Positions 6,973-7,651 of a stretch of DNA of 7,651 nt are shown here, piece by piece. The stretch is taken from contig JAFLDC010000117.1 of assembly GCA_017302775.1 (NCBI GenBank), positions 1-7,651 of the forward strand, in the 5' to 3' direction. Position 1 is the first letter of the stretch, and every line of letters begins with the position of its first letter. The notes under the pieces are model-generated. The model was not told the DNA's origin and did not search any database. It worked only from the letters and a program-made list of their open reading frames with translations. A program made the position numbers and the translations under genes. The DNA comes from Sphingomonadales bacterium (GTDB taxonomy: Bacteria; Pseudomonadota; Alphaproteobacteria; Sphingomonadales; Sphingomonadaceae).

Positions 6973-7301
6973 TGTCCTCGATCACCGGCCAAGGTTTCAC
7001 CGGCGAAGGCACCGTCAATGCAGTGGGCACTTTTGCCATCACCTAAATCAGCAAGGTTAACGGCCTGTGAGGGTTTGACTTCCGCCTGGCCGCTGGCAAC
7101 CCAGTTGCCGAAGCCCCCCGCGCGCAGCTGGTTGCCACCCCGGCCTTGAGCGAGGGCCTGCGCTGCAGCATGGGCAGCTGCGAGCCGCGCGTGCAGCGCC
7201 GGCCAGCCGAAGGCAGTGGCGCCACCATCTTCCGACGGCGCTGTCGCATCGGCAGAAATCCTGGCCCGCAAGCTGGACATGAGGTCGGTTTTCAATTCCA
7301 T
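6969..7301 (-). CDS. Small uncharacterised protein encoded upstream of and overlapping sciP
   Basis: This 110-residue open frame has no domain I can name. It is Ala- and Gly-rich, hydrophilic, and without a signal peptide or membrane segment, so a cytoplasmic location is likely. The first half looks helical ([11 protein letters not shown] at 9-19; [20 protein letters not shown] at 33-52). The second half is a flexible GGxGN stretch followed by [11 protein letters not shown] (81-91) and an acidic/Gly tail. Support for it being a real gene comes from its stop overlapping the first ATG of sciP as ATGA, from filling the gap between mnmA and sciP, and from a reasonable composition. The start ATG at 7301 has no strong ribosome-binding site; ATG at residue 8 (base 7280) is an alternative. 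From memory, small proteins of similar character lie next to sciP in sphingomonads, but I could not check this. Confidence 0.62.
   Translation of the reverse strand: MELKTDLMSSLRARISADATAPSEDGGATAFGWPALHARLAAAHAAAQALAQGRGGNQLRAGGFGNWVASGQAEVKPSQAVNLADLGDGKSAHCIDGAFAGETLAGDRGQ
6975..6979 (-). promoter_or_regulatory. Ribosome-binding site of sciP
   Basis: Minus-strand GAGGA ends 2 nt before the ATG at 6972 and 5 nt before the adjacent in-frame ATG at 6969, so spacing favours the second. It lies inside the end of the upstream 110-residue gene, consistent with coupled translation. Confidence 0.5.
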
Positions 7302-7335
7302 GACGCTTGCTTTACTACGGACATGGTCAAGATCG

Positions 7336-7354
7336 GGTAAAGCCGGGCTTTACC
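7336..7354. promoter_or_regulatory. Perfect 19-bp palindrome in the divergent sciP-cassette/mnmA intergenic region
   Basis: GGTAAAGCCGGGCTTTACC has perfect 9-bp inverted arms (7336-7344 and 7346-7354) about a single central G. It lies 34 nt upstream of the small gene's start and 71 nt upstream of mnmA. The tiny centre makes it a poor RNA hairpin, so a dimeric regulator's operator is the more natural reading. I recognise no known binding consensus, and I could not place convincing -35/-10 boxes around it for either gene. Confidence 0.45.
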
Positions 7355-7425
7355 TGTCAGTCAGATTGCTTACCGAAATCGTACCACGCTTCCCCCGGCC
7401 TTTTCGGCAGTGTATGGGCCGCGCC

Positions 7426-7651
7426 ATGAACGCCATGCTGCCAGTGCCGGATCCAGCCGAACTGTTTCAACTCGCCGGTCCGCTGGCGGGCAAGCGGATC
7501 GTTGTGGCGATGTCCGGCGGGGTAGACAGCTCGGTTGTCGCAGCGCTGGCGGTGCGCAGCGGGGCCGAGGTGATCGGCGTAACGCTGCAGCTTTATGACT
7601 ACGGCGCGGCAACGGGCCGCAAAGGCGCTTGCTGTGCCGGCGACGATATCC
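7426..7651 (+). CDS. mnmA: tRNA-specific 2-thiouridylase MnmA (partial, N-terminal 75 residues)
   Basis: MnmA activates U34 of the Lys, Glu and Gln tRNAs with ATP and inserts sulfur, giving 2-thiouridine at the wobble position in the cytoplasm. The visible part contains the N-type ATP pyrophosphatase P-loop SGGVDSS (30-36) after the strand KRIVVAM (23-29). Next comes [20 protein letters not shown] (51-70), the wording seen in alphaproteobacterial MnmA. The catalytic cysteines of the E. coli enzyme (Cys102 and Cys199) would lie beyond the right edge. The start chosen is ATG at 7426; in-frame ATGs at 7414 and 7435 are alternatives and none has a clear ribosome-binding site. The gene is transcribed away from the sciP cassette across a 124-nt gap. 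Confidence 0.95.
   Translation, partial: MNAMLPVPDPAELFQLAGPLAGKRIVVAMSGGVDSSVVAALAVRSGAEVIGVTLQLYDYGAATGRKGACCAGDDI

Noticed and set aside
7042..7062. Possible CtrA box near GTTAAC inside the small gene
   Set aside because: The second half-site does not fall 7 nt from TTAA and no second TTAA is present, so the full TTAA-N7-TTAA consensus is not met.
6547..7149. A 200-residue plus-strand open frame crossing sciP and the small upstream gene
   Set aside because: It runs opposite the well-supported sciP, has no family resemblance or ribosome-binding site, and its length is explained by GC-driven lack of stops.
7325..7330. TTGACC on the minus strand as a -35 box for the sciP cassette
   Set aside because: No acceptable -10 hexamer occurs 15-19 nt downstream; the nearest TAAAGC is only 10 nt away.
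1..7651. Search for CRISPR arrays, insertion-sequence ends, tRNA or rRNA genes and toxin-antitoxin pairs
   Set aside because: No regularly spaced repeats, transposase motifs, tRNA-like cloverleaf or toxin/antitoxin gene pair was seen; the two-gene sciP cassette resembles a toxin-antitoxin layout only in size.

Overview
The window looks like chromosomal DNA of an alphaproteobacterium, most likely a sphingomonad (Sphingomonadaceae/Erythrobacteraceae). The reasons are high GC, a SciP/DUF1153 cell-cycle regulator (a family confined to Alphaproteobacteria), and MnmA and DUF445 proteins with alphaproteobacterial wording. This placement is made by eye, without a database search. I see no insertion sequence, integrase, CRISPR array, tRNA or rRNA, and no sign of recent transfer.

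Region 1 (about 1-6480) is read entirely on the minus strand and forms one efflux operon. In transcription order it holds a candidate promoter (6450-6478), a membrane-fusion protein (5192-6382), a large RND inner-membrane permease (1679-5176), a DUF445/YjiN-like membrane protein (405-1682), and a GNAT acetyltransferase that runs off the left edge (1-408). The first two genes are 15 nt apart. The last two junctions are both 4-nt GTGA start/stop overlaps, so the whole set is probably co-transcribed and translationally coupled. The pump pair would bridge inner membrane and periplasm. No outer-membrane channel gene or local regulator is visible, so a TolC-type partner must be encoded elsewhere or beyond the window. 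The permease is about 116 residues longer than E. coli AcrB. The excess is a single block between TM6 and TM7 that carries two additional hydrophobic segments.

Region 2 (6383-6669) has no credible gene. It contains the pump promoter, a long GC-rich hairpin and a 16-bp palindrome touching the sciP stop codon.

Region 3 (6670-7301, minus strand) is a two-gene cell-cycle cassette: a 110-residue uncharacterised protein whose stop overlaps the start of sciP. SciP is known in Caulobacter as an inhibitor of CtrA-dependent transcription.

Region 4 (7302-7425) is a divergent intergenic region holding a perfect 19-bp palindrome. Region 5 (7426-7651, plus strand) is the N-terminal part of the tRNA 2-thiouridylase MnmA, cut by the right edge.

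Most of the window is ordinary core or near-core genome. The points most worth checking are the enlarged permease, the coupled DUF445 and GNAT genes, the small sciP partner and the divergent palindrome. I do not see a convincing wholly new system.
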